From Planctomycetota bacterium (lineage in GTDB: Bacteria; Planctomycetota; DG-23; SLPQ01): DNA of 13,366 bases. Positions 1 to 7,084 of the stretch are shown here, piece by piece. The stretch spans positions 1-13,366 of the forward strand of contig JAGHCE010000027.1 of assembly GCA_021160625.1 (NCBI GenBank), written 5' to 3'. Position numbers and translations under genes: made by a program. A model generated the notes under the pieces. The model was not told the origin of the DNA and made no database searches. It was given only the letters and a program-made list of their open reading frames with translations. Position 1 is the first letter of the stretch, and the number at the start of each line of letters is the position of its first letter.

Positions 1-1
1 C

Positions 2-892
2 GACAGCGGCTGCGAGTCGAATTTTACCAGGCGGACATATATGGATGCGGTCGCCGCACCGCGCGAATACATCCTTGCCGGCGATATTTTCGAGGTGAAC
101 CTATCCCAGCGATTGAGCGTACCTTTGGAGACGGCGCCGTGGGAGTTGTACGCGCGATTGAGGCATCACAATCCCGCGCCCTATGCGGCATTTCTTTCCT
201 GCGGGGAGGCCGCCGTCGTTTCCTCGAGCCCGGAACTCTTCCTGAGAGTGCAAAAAGGCCGCGTCATCACCCGGCCCATCAAGGGGACGATCGCTTCCAG
301 CCCCTCGCCCCGGGAAGACGAGGAGGCCGTGCGAACACTCGCCGCCTCAGAGAAAGACAACGCCGAACTCGCAATGATAATCGACCTTGAGCGAAACGAC
401 ATCGGCCGCGTATCGAAGTACGGCAGCGTAAAAGTCCGCGAGCAGGCTCGCCTCGAGACCTTCGTCGGTGTGCACCATCTTGTCTCGACGATCGAGGGGC
501 GGCTTCGCGGCGATGTCTCTCTCCCGGACCTTTTGAGGGCGACTTTCCCCGGCGGTTCCATCACGGGCGCACCGAAGGTCAGGGCAATGCAGATTATCGA
601 CGAGCTGGAACCCTGCCGGAGGGGCGTTTACACCGGGTCAATCGGGTACGTGCTGCCGGGCGGGCGGGCGGAATTCAACATTGCGATCAGGACGATGGTC
701 TGCTGTGAGGGCCGAGTGCGGTTGCAGGTGGGCGGAGCCGTCACGGCCGACAGCGACCCTGCCGCCGAGTACGAGGAAACACTCGCAAAGGCCCGCGGTA
801 TGATGGCTGCCCTTGGTTTCAATGTGCCGCCGTCGCACAGCCGGAAGCAGGAGGCATTCGAACAATGTGCCAGGAGACCCATTACGAACTGA
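2..892 (+). CDS. pabB: Aminodeoxychorismate synthase component I (PabB), 5' partial
   Basis: Chorismate-binding catalytic part of PabB, which with a glutamine amidotransferase makes 4-amino-4-deoxychorismate for folate. The frame is open to the left edge and upstream of the ATG at 41 it already encodes family sequence (SNFTRRTYM leading into REYILAGDIFEVNLSQR), so that ATG is internal and the N-terminus lies outside the window. Numbered from that Met, the visible motifs are PIKGT (Lys81), DLERNDIGRV, FPGGSITGAPK, FNIAIRT and GGAVTADSDPAAEYEET. The Lys in PIKGT is the known marker of PabB; anthranilate synthase TrpE has Ala there. This makes PabB more likely than TrpE. Its C-terminus overlaps the next gene by 28 nt, and the pairing with pabC supports the call. 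No amidotransferase gene (pabA/trpG) is visible; it may lie upstream. Confidence 0.94.
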   Translation, partial: DSGCESNFTRRTYMDAVAAPREYILAGDIFEVNLSQRLSVPLETAPWELYARLRHHNPAPYAAFLSCGEAAVVSSSPELFLRVQKGRVITRPIKGTIASSPSPREDEEAVRTLAASEKDNAELAMIIDLERNDIGRVSKYGSVKVREQARLETFVGVHHLVSTIEGRLRGDVSLPDLLRATFPGGSITGAPKVRAMQIIDELEPCRRGVYTGSIGYVLPGGRAEFNIAIRTMVCCEGRVRLQVGGAVTADSDPAAEYEETLAKARGMMAALGFNVPPSHSRKQEAFEQCARRPITN

Positions 893-1710
893 TCGACCCG
901 TCCGGGAGGGCGCTTGCGTCGTCCCAAATCCCCGTAGATGCACTAAGTCTCGGGCGGGGCGTCTTCGAAACCATCCTTTTCATTAACGCGGCAGCCGTGT
1001 TCCGGCGCCGTCACGTCGATCGGCTGGTCGCCTCTTGCCAGGCGCTCCAGATAGCCGACGAGGGCCAGGCCAAGGCGCTTTTCGATCACGCGGAGCAGTT
1101 CGCCCGCCGGCATCCGGGCCCCAGGGTACGTGTAAGACTTGCGGTTTTCGGCGAGCCCGGAGGCCGTGGCGCCGTGGGCCTTATGGCCCTCAGGCCCGCC
1201 GGGCAGCCCAAGGCTTCAATGAAGCTTATCCTGGCGGATTCTTGCAGAAACACCTCCTCGCCGACGGCGGCGCACAAGAGTGTCAACTACCTCGACAACC
1301 TGCTGGCACTCGGCGAGGCAAAGGCCGCCGGCTTCGACGACGCGCTCTGGCTTGATGAGAGCGGCAACGTGGCCGAGACCTCCACGGCGAATATATTTCT
1401 GGAGATCGCAGGCGCGCTCGTAACGCCTTCGCCCGGAGCCATCCTGCCGGGAATCGTCAGGGGCTGGCTGCTGGAGACGGCCGGGAAAGCGGGAGTAAGG
1501 GTGCTTGAGGGCAAGATACCCGCCGAATCCCTCGGCCGCGTGGAGCGGGCCTTTGTGACCAATTCAATCATAGGGCTCGTACCGGTGTCGCAGATTGGCC
1601 GGAGACCGCTTGGGGATGCCGCTGAAGCCGAGTGGTTTGCGGCCCTGCAGGACGCCTATACTTGTGTCCTGGCCGCCCCCGGCGGCGCTACATCCGCTTT
1701 GTCAGAATGA
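865..1710 (+). CDS. pabC: Class IV PLP enzyme, probable 4-amino-4-deoxychorismate lyase (PabC)
   Basis: Fold-type IV PLP enzyme of 281 residues. It would split aminodeoxychorismate into p-aminobenzoate and pyruvate, the step after PabB. The family pattern is clear: LGRGVFET (29-36), arginine-rich RRRHVDRL near 47-54, probable PLP lysine Lys138 in HKSVNYLDN, and DDALWLDESGNVAETSTANIF (158-178) with Glu171, followed by PSPGAILPGIVRG. The ATG at 865 lies inside the end of pabB and has an AGGAGG 10 nt upstream (849-854), so the two genes are probably coupled. Branched-chain and D-amino-acid aminotransferases share these motifs and cannot be excluded by sequence alone; the position directly after pabB favours the lyase. 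The 3' end overlaps the convergent gene on the other strand by 23 bp. Confidence 0.85.
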   Translation: MCQETHYELIDPSGRALASSQIPVDALSLGRGVFETILFINAAAVFRRRHVDRLVASCQALQIADEGQAKALFDHAEQFARRHPGPRVRVRLAVFGEPGGRGAVGLMALRPAGQPKASMKLILADSCRNTSSPTAAHKSVNYLDNLLALGEAKAAGFDDALWLDESGNVAETSTANIFLEIAGALVTPSPGAILPGIVRGWLLETAGKAGVRVLEGKIPAESLGRVERAFVTNSIIGLVPVSQIGRRPLGDAAEAEWFAALQDAYTCVLAAPGGATSALSE

Positions 1711-1966
1711 GAACGCCTATCACGACGAAGAGTGCCCCGGAGACCTTGCTGAGGACGGCGGGGCTGACGAGGCGCGTAAAGGCGGCGCCGAAAAGGGCCC
1801 CCAAGAGCGCCGAGAGCACGAGGGCCAGCGCCGACCCCGTGAAGACGGAGATGACCGGGTAGCCCTTCGCGGCGAAGTTCATCGTCGCAATTTGGGTCTT
1901 GTCGCCGAGTTCCGCGAGAAAAACCACCCCGAAGGTGGCCGCAAACGCCTTCCACTGCCAGTCCAT
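1688..1966 (-). CDS. Half-size UPF0016/GDT1-type cation transporter
   Basis: Small hydrophobic protein of 92 residues with the UPF0016 (TMEM165/GDT1/MneA) signature E-x-G-D-K-T at Glu19-Thr24, then about three membrane segments (near 8-28, 36-60 and 69-89). Known family members move Mn2+ or Ca2+ and normally carry two such repeats in about 190-230 residues; this one has a single repeat, so it would have to work as a homo- or heterodimer. I chose the ATG at 1966 over the TTG one codon upstream because AAGGGGAG sits at proper spacing for the ATG. The gene follows the ABC permease by 24 nt on the same strand and is probably in its operon. Metal specificity cannot be read from the sequence. Confidence 0.85.
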   Translation of the reverse strand: MDWQWKAFAATFGVVFLAELGDKTQIATMNFAAKGYPVISVFTGSALALVLSALLGALFGAAFTRLVSPAVLSKVSGALFVVIGVLILTKRM

Positions 1967-1990
1967 CAACTCTCCCCTTACTGTCTCTAT

Positions 1991-3679
1991 TCAGAATTCC
2001 AGTCGCTCGAACTTGGCCCAGCCGATGCTGAGGAAAAAGACGCTCGTCAGGGTACCCAGGGCGAGGCTGAGTGCAAGGTAGGCTCCCAGGATTTTGTAGT
2101 GCTGTTGCCCGGGCGCGCCTGCCGCGAATTGTGCGAGGGTGGTGTGGTAAGGCAGCGCAACGGTGACCATCATCACCGCGATATAGAGCATCGAGACGAT
2201 GAGGTTCAAGGTTCCGCCGAAGCCGGCGACGATCTTGGCCGCGTTGTCCTCCTTGAGATTTGGGTATCTCGCGCCCAGGCCCACGGAGATCGCCGAGAGC
2301 CCCGCACAGATGGCCAGCACCAGCACCGCGTGACAGACCACCATACTCAGCGGAAATTCGAGGATGTAGTTCGAAAGGAGTATCAGTGCTTCGCTTATGA
2401 GAAGAGAACCAAAAAAGGCGAAGAAAAACTTCCCGTAGAGAATCTGTTTTCTCTTTACGGGTGCAAGGCCGAGGACCCAGAACTTCTTCCCTTCCAGGCT
2501 CACCAGCGGAAATATGAAGCGCCCCGTGAAGGTGGAGAGCACGAGGGAAGTGGCCGCAAGATTCAAGAGCGAGATCGTACTTCGTGCGTGTTTCATCCCG
2601 AGATTGTAAGGCAGCGAGCGGATGTTCGCTATGTAGATTGCCAGGACGCCGAAAAAGATGAGCACCTGGCTCCACTGGGACGGGTCCCGCAGGAAGGTTT
2701 TCAAATCCTTGGTGAGAAAGATCCGTATCTCGCGCGGGAGAAAGAAAAACAGCCTGTGGATCGCCCGAGAGAGCACCTTGTGCCGCGAGCGAAGGTACCT
2801 GGCGGCCGAGGAGTGGGACTTGGAAAAACTCCTCCAGAAGAGTCGCCGGCTCGTCGCAGCGGCGATGCTTGCGAAGAATATGGAGTTACTCAATATCACC
2901 AGGAGATAGAAGAGCGCCCTTGACGGCCGCGAGTGGCCGAGGCTCAGGATCGCCTTTGAGAGCCAGAGGCTCGGGAGCCAGGGGTTCTGCGAGAAGGCGA
3001 GCTTGCCGGTGATCCTGGATATGTCCGAAATGGCGAAGCTCGGTGACGCCGAAAAAGCTGAGGCATACTTGATTGCCGCAAGAACCGTTAGAAGAAAGGC
3101 CGCCGCCAGCACAGCGAGGAATACCCGCAGCCGCGACCTGGGCACGAAGTTCACGAACAGGATTGCCAGCAGGCTACCGATGGATGCCGGGATGGCCACG
3201 AACACCACGAACATCACAAGCGCCGCCGGGTAGAAATACCAGGGGACGCCGCTCGTGTAGCCGTATGCCAGGATTATCGGCACTCCAAGGTATAAAAACG
3301 CCCACGAACTGTACATGAGCGTCTCGATGAGCTTGTACGCGAAGAGCGATTCCTCGCTGATCGGCAGGGTCAGCAGGAAGTTCGTTTCCCTCGAGTTGTA
3401 GAGGCTGCTGTAAAAAAGCACGGCGTTTGAGAAGACGAGCATAACCAAGAGCGATAGGAAAAAGAGGGCGAATACTATTGCGATCAGGAACGTTTCAAAG
3501 CCCTGGACCTGCGAGATGAAAAGAAACCCTTCGCGGAACGCTTCGAAGAGGGCCGCCCAGAATGCCAGGGCGAACACCGCGATAAAGGCGGTCTTCAGCC
3601 TGGACTCGTGCCGCAGCGCCATGACGGCGTTGGCAAGCACCCGGCGGCGCGCCCGCAGGATTGTCGCGAGGTCAGACAC
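1991..3679 (-). CDS. ABC-2-like exporter permease (large, about 12 TM)
   Basis: Integral membrane protein of 562 residues, the membrane subunit for the ATPase encoded just upstream. It has two blocks of hydrophobic segments (about 31-215 and 256-560). Between them is a basic cytoplasmic stretch (about 287-335) containing REIRIFLTKDLKTFLRDPSQ, a cytoplasmic feature typical of ABC-2 permeases. Other recognisable patterns are SLYNSRETNFLLTLPIS (92-108) and RFIFPLVSLEGKKFW (387-401), which resemble the Pfam ABC_tran_2 family (PF16949); that family name is from memory. The start is GTG at 3679, overlapping the ATPase stop by 8 nt (GTGTCTGA), with no strong Shine-Dalgarno, which points to translational coupling. 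At over 500 residues it is about twice a usual ABC-2 permease and may be both halves in one chain. The exported substrate is unknown. Confidence 0.86.
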   Translation of the reverse strand: MSDLATILRARRRVLANAVMALRHESRLKTAFIAVFALAFWAALFEAFREGFLFISQVQGFETFLIAIVFALFFLSLLVMLVFSNAVLFYSSLYNSRETNFLLTLPISEESLFAYKLIETLMYSSWAFLYLGVPIILAYGYTSGVPWYFYPAALVMFVVFVAIPASIGSLLAILFVNFVPRSRLRVFLAVLAAAFLLTVLAAIKYASAFSASPSFAISDISRITGKLAFSQNPWLPSLWLSKAILSLGHSRPSRALFYLLVILSNSIFFASIAAATSRRLFWRSFSKSHSSAARYLRSRHKVLSRAIHRLFFFLPREIRIFLTKDLKTFLRDPSQWSQVLIFFGVLAIYIANIRSLPYNLGMKHARSTISLLNLAATSLVLSTFTGRFIFPLVSLEGKKFWVLGLAPVKRKQILYGKFFFAFFGSLLISEALILLSNYILEFPLSMVVCHAVLVLAICAGLSAISVGLGARYPNLKEDNAAKIVAGFGGTLNLIVSMLYIAVMMVTVALPYHTTLAQFAAGAPGQQHYKILGAYLALSLALGTLTSVFFLSIGWAKFERLEF

Positions 3680-4400
3680 CGGGGTTCTCGGTTATCGCGA
3701 GGAAGACGTCCTCAAGCCGCCCTCCCACGCGAGCTTGCCTTCTCAATTCGCCGATGGTCCCGAGCGCCACGAGATCGCCGCGGTCAATGATCCCCACCCG
3801 GTCGGCTATGTCCTCGGCGACACTCAAGGTGTGGGTGGACATAAAGACGCAGGCGCCTTCGCGGGCCTTCCCGGTAAGGATGTTCTTCAAGAGCTTGGCC
3901 GAGCGCGGGTCCAGGCCCACCATCGGCTCGTCAATCACGATTACGCTGGGGTCGTGAAGAAGCGCCGCCGCCATCACGACGCGCTGCTTCATACCGTGGG
4001 AGTAGTTTTCGGCCAGCTGATCGGCGAACTCCCCAAGCTCGAACAACTCGATCATCCGGGCAACCTTGACGTCTCCAATGTCCCTCTCGATGTTGTAGAT
4101 GTCGGCTATGAAGTGCAGGAACTCCCGGGCTGTTAGTTTTTCGTAGAGGTATGGCTGGTCGGGCACGTAGCTCAGGGTTTCCTTGGCCGAGATTGCCTGG
4201 GTGGCCATATTATAGCCGCAGACGGCCACCGAACCCCCGCTCGGCCGCAGGAGCCCCACGATCATCTTTATGGTCGTCGTCTTTCCGGCGCCGTTGGGAC
4301 CGAGAAAAGCGAAAATCTCGCCCGGCTTAATCTCCAGAGCGAGGCGTCTCACCGCGCATTTCTCGCCGAAGTACTTCGATACGTATTGAAGACTGATCAT
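3672..4400 (-). CDS. ABC transporter ATP-binding protein (exporter type)
   Basis: Nucleotide-binding subunit of 242 residues from the ATG at 4400. Seen in order: Walker A GPNGAGKT (34-41), Q-loop Gln82 in VPDQPYLYEKLTAREF, a variant signature YSHGMKQR (133-140) typical of ABC-2 exporters in place of LSGGQ, Walker B VIVIDEP (153-159) with Glu158, D-loop GLD, and H-loop His190 in STHTL. The frame stays open upstream to 4487, but the domain begins canonically at ISLQYVSKYFG, so the extra 29 codons are not used. The start lies 74 nt inside the upstream accessory gene, with GGGAG about 10 nt before it. It pairs with the permease that overlaps its 3' end. Confidence 0.94.
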   Translation of the reverse strand: MISLQYVSKYFGEKCAVRRLALEIKPGEIFAFLGPNGAGKTTTIKMIVGLLRPSGGSVAVCGYNMATQAISAKETLSYVPDQPYLYEKLTAREFLHFIADIYNIERDIGDVKVARMIELFELGEFADQLAENYSHGMKQRVVMAAALLHDPSVIVIDEPMVGLDPRSAKLLKNILTGKAREGACVFMSTHTLSVAEDIADRVGIIDRGDLVALGTIGELRRQARVGGRLEDVFLAITENPGV

Positions 4401-5166
4401 CTTCCGGAGTCTCCCTGTAAACCAGAGTGTATCCCCACGGGGTTTCTTCCTTGAGGACCATGCCCTCCTGGGTGGCCCAAGCTGCAAGCTGGGACCCGCC
4501 CCAGTCCATTACGACCTTGTAGACCTTGAATTGCCTCGGTGGTTCTCCATCCCTTATCGCCAGCTCGATTGTCTCCTTGCCAACCACCTTTACTTCGACC
4601 GCGCGCGCGCGCTGGGAGAGCGGGTCCAGGAACTTCGTCCGCCATCTCTGCCCCACCTTGAGGCGCGCTCCCAGGGGGAACGGGTTGAAGTACGAGGAAA
4701 TCACCGCGTTGTCATACGGGATTACCTCCTCGAAGGTTTCCCCCGCCACCTTCAGGCGGATTTTGAGCCTGTCCCCGGCGCGCACGCCGGTGACCTCGGC
4801 GCGCTTTCCGGCGAAGTTGACGGCCATAAACAGGTTGTCCAACTGCTTGTCCTTGTCCAGGATTACCTCAAGGATCGCCTGGACTCTTGCCTGGATCGCA
4901 CCTACCTGTATCTTGAGCGACGTGAGGTTCACGATGGTGTAGGTCCCATCGACCTCGGGGGTGGTCACCGTCTGGCTCATTCCTACCTGGACGGTGTCCT
5001 TGAAAACCGCCATTTCCCGTACAATGGGCGTGTGTGACACGCGCACAACGGCCTCGTAACCCGGATTATCCTGGGCAACGTACCCAGGCAGCACGTCGAT
5101 CTTGAAAAGAAGGCCCATCATCACGAGCCAGAACGCCGTCGATAGGAAAAATGCAATCCTGTTCAC
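4327..5166 (-). CDS. Membrane-anchored accessory protein of ABC operon, unknown function
   Basis: Protein of 279 residues with one N-terminal membrane segment (about 5-22) and then a beta-rich domain with no cysteine, likely outside the cytoplasmic membrane. The second half (about 140-250) has the run NPFPLGARLKVGQRW, a DP at 181-182, and EGMVLKEETPWGY (234-246) followed by YRETPED. From memory this resembles the non-catalytic N-terminal domain found before transglutaminase domains in some delta-proteobacterial proteins, but no catalytic Cys-His-Asp domain follows. The start is GTG at 5166 with GGAAAGG just upstream. The last 24 codons overlap the ATPase gene in another frame. First gene of the minus-strand run, so it probably works with the exporter. 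No function is assigned. Confidence 0.75.
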   Translation of the reverse strand: MNRIAFFLSTAFWLVMMGLLFKIDVLPGYVAQDNPGYEAVVRVSHTPIVREMAVFKDTVQVGMSQTVTTPEVDGTYTIVNLTSLKIQVGAIQARVQAILEVILDKDKQLDNLFMAVNFAGKRAEVTGVRAGDRLKIRLKVAGETFEEVIPYDNAVISSYFNPFPLGARLKVGQRWRTKFLDPLSQRARAVEVKVVGKETIELAIRDGEPPRQFKVYKVVMDWGGSQLAAWATQEGMVLKEETPWGYTLVYRETPEDDQSSIRIEVLRREMRGETPRSGD

Positions 5167-5202
5167 AGCCTTTCCGCCTCACTGCCTTGTTTGCCTCGAC
5201 GT

Positions 5203-5211
5203 ATCATACCA
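5203..5211 (-). promoter_or_regulatory. Extended -10 promoter for the ABC operon
   Basis: Read on the minus strand this is TGG followed by TATGAT, an extended -10 element one base from the TATAAT consensus. No good -35 is seen at 16-18 bp, which extended -10 promoters can do without. It would give a leader of about 30 nt before the GTG at 5166. Inferred from sequence only. Confidence 0.45.
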
Positions 5212-5222
5212 GATATTTGCCT

Positions 5223-5251
5223 TTGACGTTCGCCATTTCCGCCGGTATCCT
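5223..5251 (+). promoter_or_regulatory. Sigma-70-like promoter for the TTG-started membrane protein gene
   Basis: TTGACG (5223-5228), a 17-bp spacer, then TATCCT (5246-5251): five of six and four of six matches to the housekeeping consensus at ideal spacing. The leader to the TTG at 5333 would be about 75 nt. It lies back to back with the minus-strand promoter, so the 166-bp gap would hold both divergent signals. Confidence 0.42.
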
Positions 5252-5332
5252 TTTCGGGTACTTCCGCCAACCTTCCTACGCATAATTAACAGAATTGTTC
5301 CCAAAAGGTTTCGATAAGCGAGAGAGGGGGCC

Positions 5333-6001
5333 TTGAAATACCGGAATAATTCACCGGATGCCTCAAAAGAGGCACCCTGCAAGCCGCCTCGGTACAGATG
5401 CCTGCTGCGCAAAGCGCTCGTCGTCCTGGCCGGCGGCCTTGCGCTTTTTGCCGTTATGCTCCTCTGGAGACCAGAAGGCGCCGATAGCACTGGGCCGACA
5501 GGTTCCTTTATCTCCGTATTGATGCGAACCGAGATACCAAGAGCCTCCGGCGAGATATCCGCCTACGGCGCCGCGACTCTTACCCTACGCGAGGCCGAGA
5601 TTGCGGCCCTCGCCGCCGCCCTGCAGAGAGACGACTCCGCCTTGGGGCCGCCGGTAGCCGACGCCGTCGGCAGCTTCGTCCCTGCCTGGATAACGGCTGT
5701 TTCCGGCTGCAGGATCCGCCGCGACGGCCTCACAGTGTACCTCGCCTGCAGGAAGGGCGTTTCATTCTATGTCACGCTTGAGGGGCGCCTCGTTCGCGGA
5801 GACGACGGACGACTCGACTTCGAACTGACCTGCCTCAAGGTCGGTCTTGTGCCGATTCCGCTCGGTTTGGCCGGGAGGCTTTTCAATCTGGAAGATGTCG
5901 TTATAATTGACCCCGACTGTACGGGTTTGCATGTGGAGCGACTCGTGACCCACAAGGGGCGGATTACGCTGTATCTTGAGGATAGCCGGAGGAATCTATG
6001 A
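5333..6001 (+). CDS. Membrane-anchored protein of unknown function, coupled to the methyltransferase gene
   Basis: Protein of 222 residues not recognised with confidence. It has a short basic cytoplasmic N-terminus, one membrane segment (about 26-45), and an outer domain containing two cysteine pairs or singles (Cys127, Cys135 and later ones). Near 151-180 it reads LEGRL then DGRLDFELTCLKVGLVPIPL, a strand-rich pattern loosely reminiscent of YpmS-like or other envelope lipid-binding-type domains; this likeness is weak. The start is TTG at 5333, chosen because AGAGAGGGGG lies directly before it and no in-frame ATG upstream fits. The stop overlaps the next start as ATGA (5998-6001), so the two proteins are made from one transcript. 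Why a membrane protein of this kind sits there is unclear. Confidence 0.75.
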   Translation: MKYRNNSPDASKEAPCKPPRYRCLLRKALVVLAGGLALFAVMLLWRPEGADSTGPTGSFISVLMRTEIPRASGEISAYGAATLTLREAEIAALAAALQRDDSALGPPVADAVGSFVPAWITAVSGCRIRRDGLTVYLACRKGVSFYVTLEGRLVRGDDGRLDFELTCLKVGLVPIPLGLAGRLFNLEDVVIIDPDCTGLHVERLVTHKGRITLYLEDSRRNL

Positions 6002-6882
6002 CACAGAACTTCATAGAAGCCGTGAAATCGAGGATTCTCGTCGGCGACGGCGCAATGGGCACCGGGCTTATGGCCAAGGGTCTCGAGGCGGGCGGGTGCC
6101 CCGACCTGTGGAACGTCGACCACAGGGGCGACGTCGTCGACCTGCTCCGTGCGTACCGCGAGGCCGGCGCCGACCTGCTTCTTACCGATACGTTCGGGTC
6201 GACCCGCTGGAAACTGGGGGCATTTGGTCTCGACGAGCGCGTCGACGAGATAAACGCCGCCGCCGTCGACCTCGCGCGCGAGGCCGCTGCTGGAGAAGCG
6301 TTCGTCCTCGGCGACATCGGCCCCACCGGGCGGTTTGTGGCGCCGTTGGGTACTGATCCGCGTGAGGACTTTGTTGAGGTCTTCCGGGAGCAGGCCGCCG
6401 CCCTTGCCGCCGCCGGCGTCGACGCCATCATCCTTGAGACGTTTATGAGCCTCGACGAGCTGCTCGCCGCGCTCGATGCCGCCAGGTCGACGGGCCTTGT
6501 GGTCATTGCCTCGATGTCCTACACCAAGGACCAGGCCGGCACGTTTCACACGATAATGGGTGACGACATCCCCGGCTCAACCGCGCGGATAGAGGCCGCC
6601 GGCGCCGACATAATCGCCGCCAACTGCGGCTCGGGGCCCGACGACTACGTCGATATTGCGAAGACGCTTTGCGGGGCGACGAGCCTGCCGGTGATGGTCG
6701 AGCCGAACGCCGGTCTGCCGCAGCTGGTCAACGGCGAGACCGTCTTTCCGATGGGCGCCGACGAGTTCGCCTCTTACGTTGAGGGGATACTCTCAGCCGG
6801 CGTCAGGATAATCGGCGGCTGCTGCGGCACGACCCCCGACCACATCCGAGCCATCCGTCGCGTCGTCGATTCCCTGGCTTGA
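5998..6882 (+). CDS. Stand-alone homocysteine S-methyltransferase (MetH/BHMT-type zinc domain)
   Basis: TIM-barrel methyltransferase of 294 residues that transfers a methyl group to homocysteine through a zinc-bound thiolate. Conserved motifs: LVGDGAMGTGLM (14-25), LLLTDTFGSTR (60-70), LGDIGPTG (104-111), ILETFMSLDEL (145-155), and the zinc ligands Cys210 (ANCGSGP) with Cys275-Cys276 (GGCCGTTP). The length equals the first domain of cobalamin-dependent methionine synthase; folate-, B12- and activation domains are absent and not encoded nearby. It could be part of a split MetH, or use S-methylmethionine, betaine or a corrinoid protein as donor; the sequence does not decide. Start ATG with GGAGG at 5989-5993, overlapping the previous stop. 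Cytoplasmic. Confidence 0.9.
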   Translation: MTQNFIEAVKSRILVGDGAMGTGLMAKGLEAGGCPDLWNVDHRGDVVDLLRAYREAGADLLLTDTFGSTRWKLGAFGLDERVDEINAAAVDLAREAAAGEAFVLGDIGPTGRFVAPLGTDPREDFVEVFREQAAALAAAGVDAIILETFMSLDELLAALDAARSTGLVVIASMSYTKDQAGTFHTIMGDDIPGSTARIEAAGADIIAANCGSGPDDYVDIAKTLCGATSLPVMVEPNAGLPQLVNGETVFPMGADEFASYVEGILSAGVRIIGGCCGTTPDHIRAIRRVVDSLA

Positions 6883-6887
6883 ACTCA

Positions 6888-6963
6888 GCCTCGCCCGCGG
6901 AAGGTCAGTGGATTGCCGCGTGCAACGCGCGTGGCCCCCGTAGCAAAAGGGGGCGAAGCCCTC
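6888..6963. repeat. Intergenic hairpin repeat, copy A
   Basis: Begins with GCCTCGCCC just after the methyltransferase stop and aligns over about 76 bases, with one 1-base gap, to copy B. Shared flanks are CGGAAGGYCAGTKGATT, then TAGCA, then CGAAGCC. The core is a 9-bp stem (6915-6923 with 6927-6935, two G-T wobble pairs) around an AAC loop, followed by a C5/G5 hairpin (6935-6939 with 6949-6953). Confidence 0.7.
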
Positions 6964-6982
6964 CTGGTGGGCAAGCCACCAG
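6964..6982. repeat. Inverted repeat CTGGTGG / CCACCAG
   Basis: Perfect 7-bp arms around a 5-base GCAAG spacer, directly after repeat copy A. There is no T-run, so it is not a typical terminator. Probably part of the same mosaic of dispersed palindromes. Confidence 0.55.
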
Positions 6983-6998
6983 TGCCACATTGCCATCC

Positions 6999-7022
6999 GT
7001 AGGGGCGCCGCTTGCCGCACGC
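6999..7022. repeat. GTAGGGGCG unit 1, decayed palindrome
   Basis: Shares the GTAGGGGCG head and the ..TTGCC.. centre with the unit at 7060-7084, but its arms no longer match well. It looks like a diverged relative. Confidence 0.45.
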
Positions 7023-7059
7023 GTATCATTTTCACTACAGAGACACAGAGAAATGCAAG

Positions 7060-7084
7060 GTAGGGGCGAGGCATTGCCTCGCCC
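7060..7084. repeat. GTAGGGGCG unit 2, perfect palindrome
   Basis: Arms GGGCGAGGCA (7064-7073) and TGCCTCGCCC (7075-7084) are exact reverse complements around a single T. The right arm is also the first part of repeat copy B, so this palindrome and copy B may be one composite element. Copy A begins with the same right-arm sequence but lacks the left arm. Confidence 0.7.

Noticed and set aside
1656..2675. 339-codon minus-strand frame
   Set aside because: Same strand as the permease but another frame; no hydrophobic segments or motifs, and it overlaps two better-supported genes.
1595..2923. 442-codon open frame on the plus strand
   Set aside because: Antisense to the permease and UPF0016 genes. 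Its product is highly charged low-complexity sequence, whereas the opposite strand encodes clear membrane proteins.
4401..4487. Upstream 29-codon extension of the ABC ATPase
   Set aside because: The extension lacks ATPase family sequence, lies within the accessory gene in another frame, and the canonical domain start fits the ATG at 4400.
4599..4612. Alternating GC run as possible Z-DNA or regulatory repeat
   Set aside because: It is inside the accessory coding region and encodes ordinary Arg-Ala codons in a GC-rich gene.
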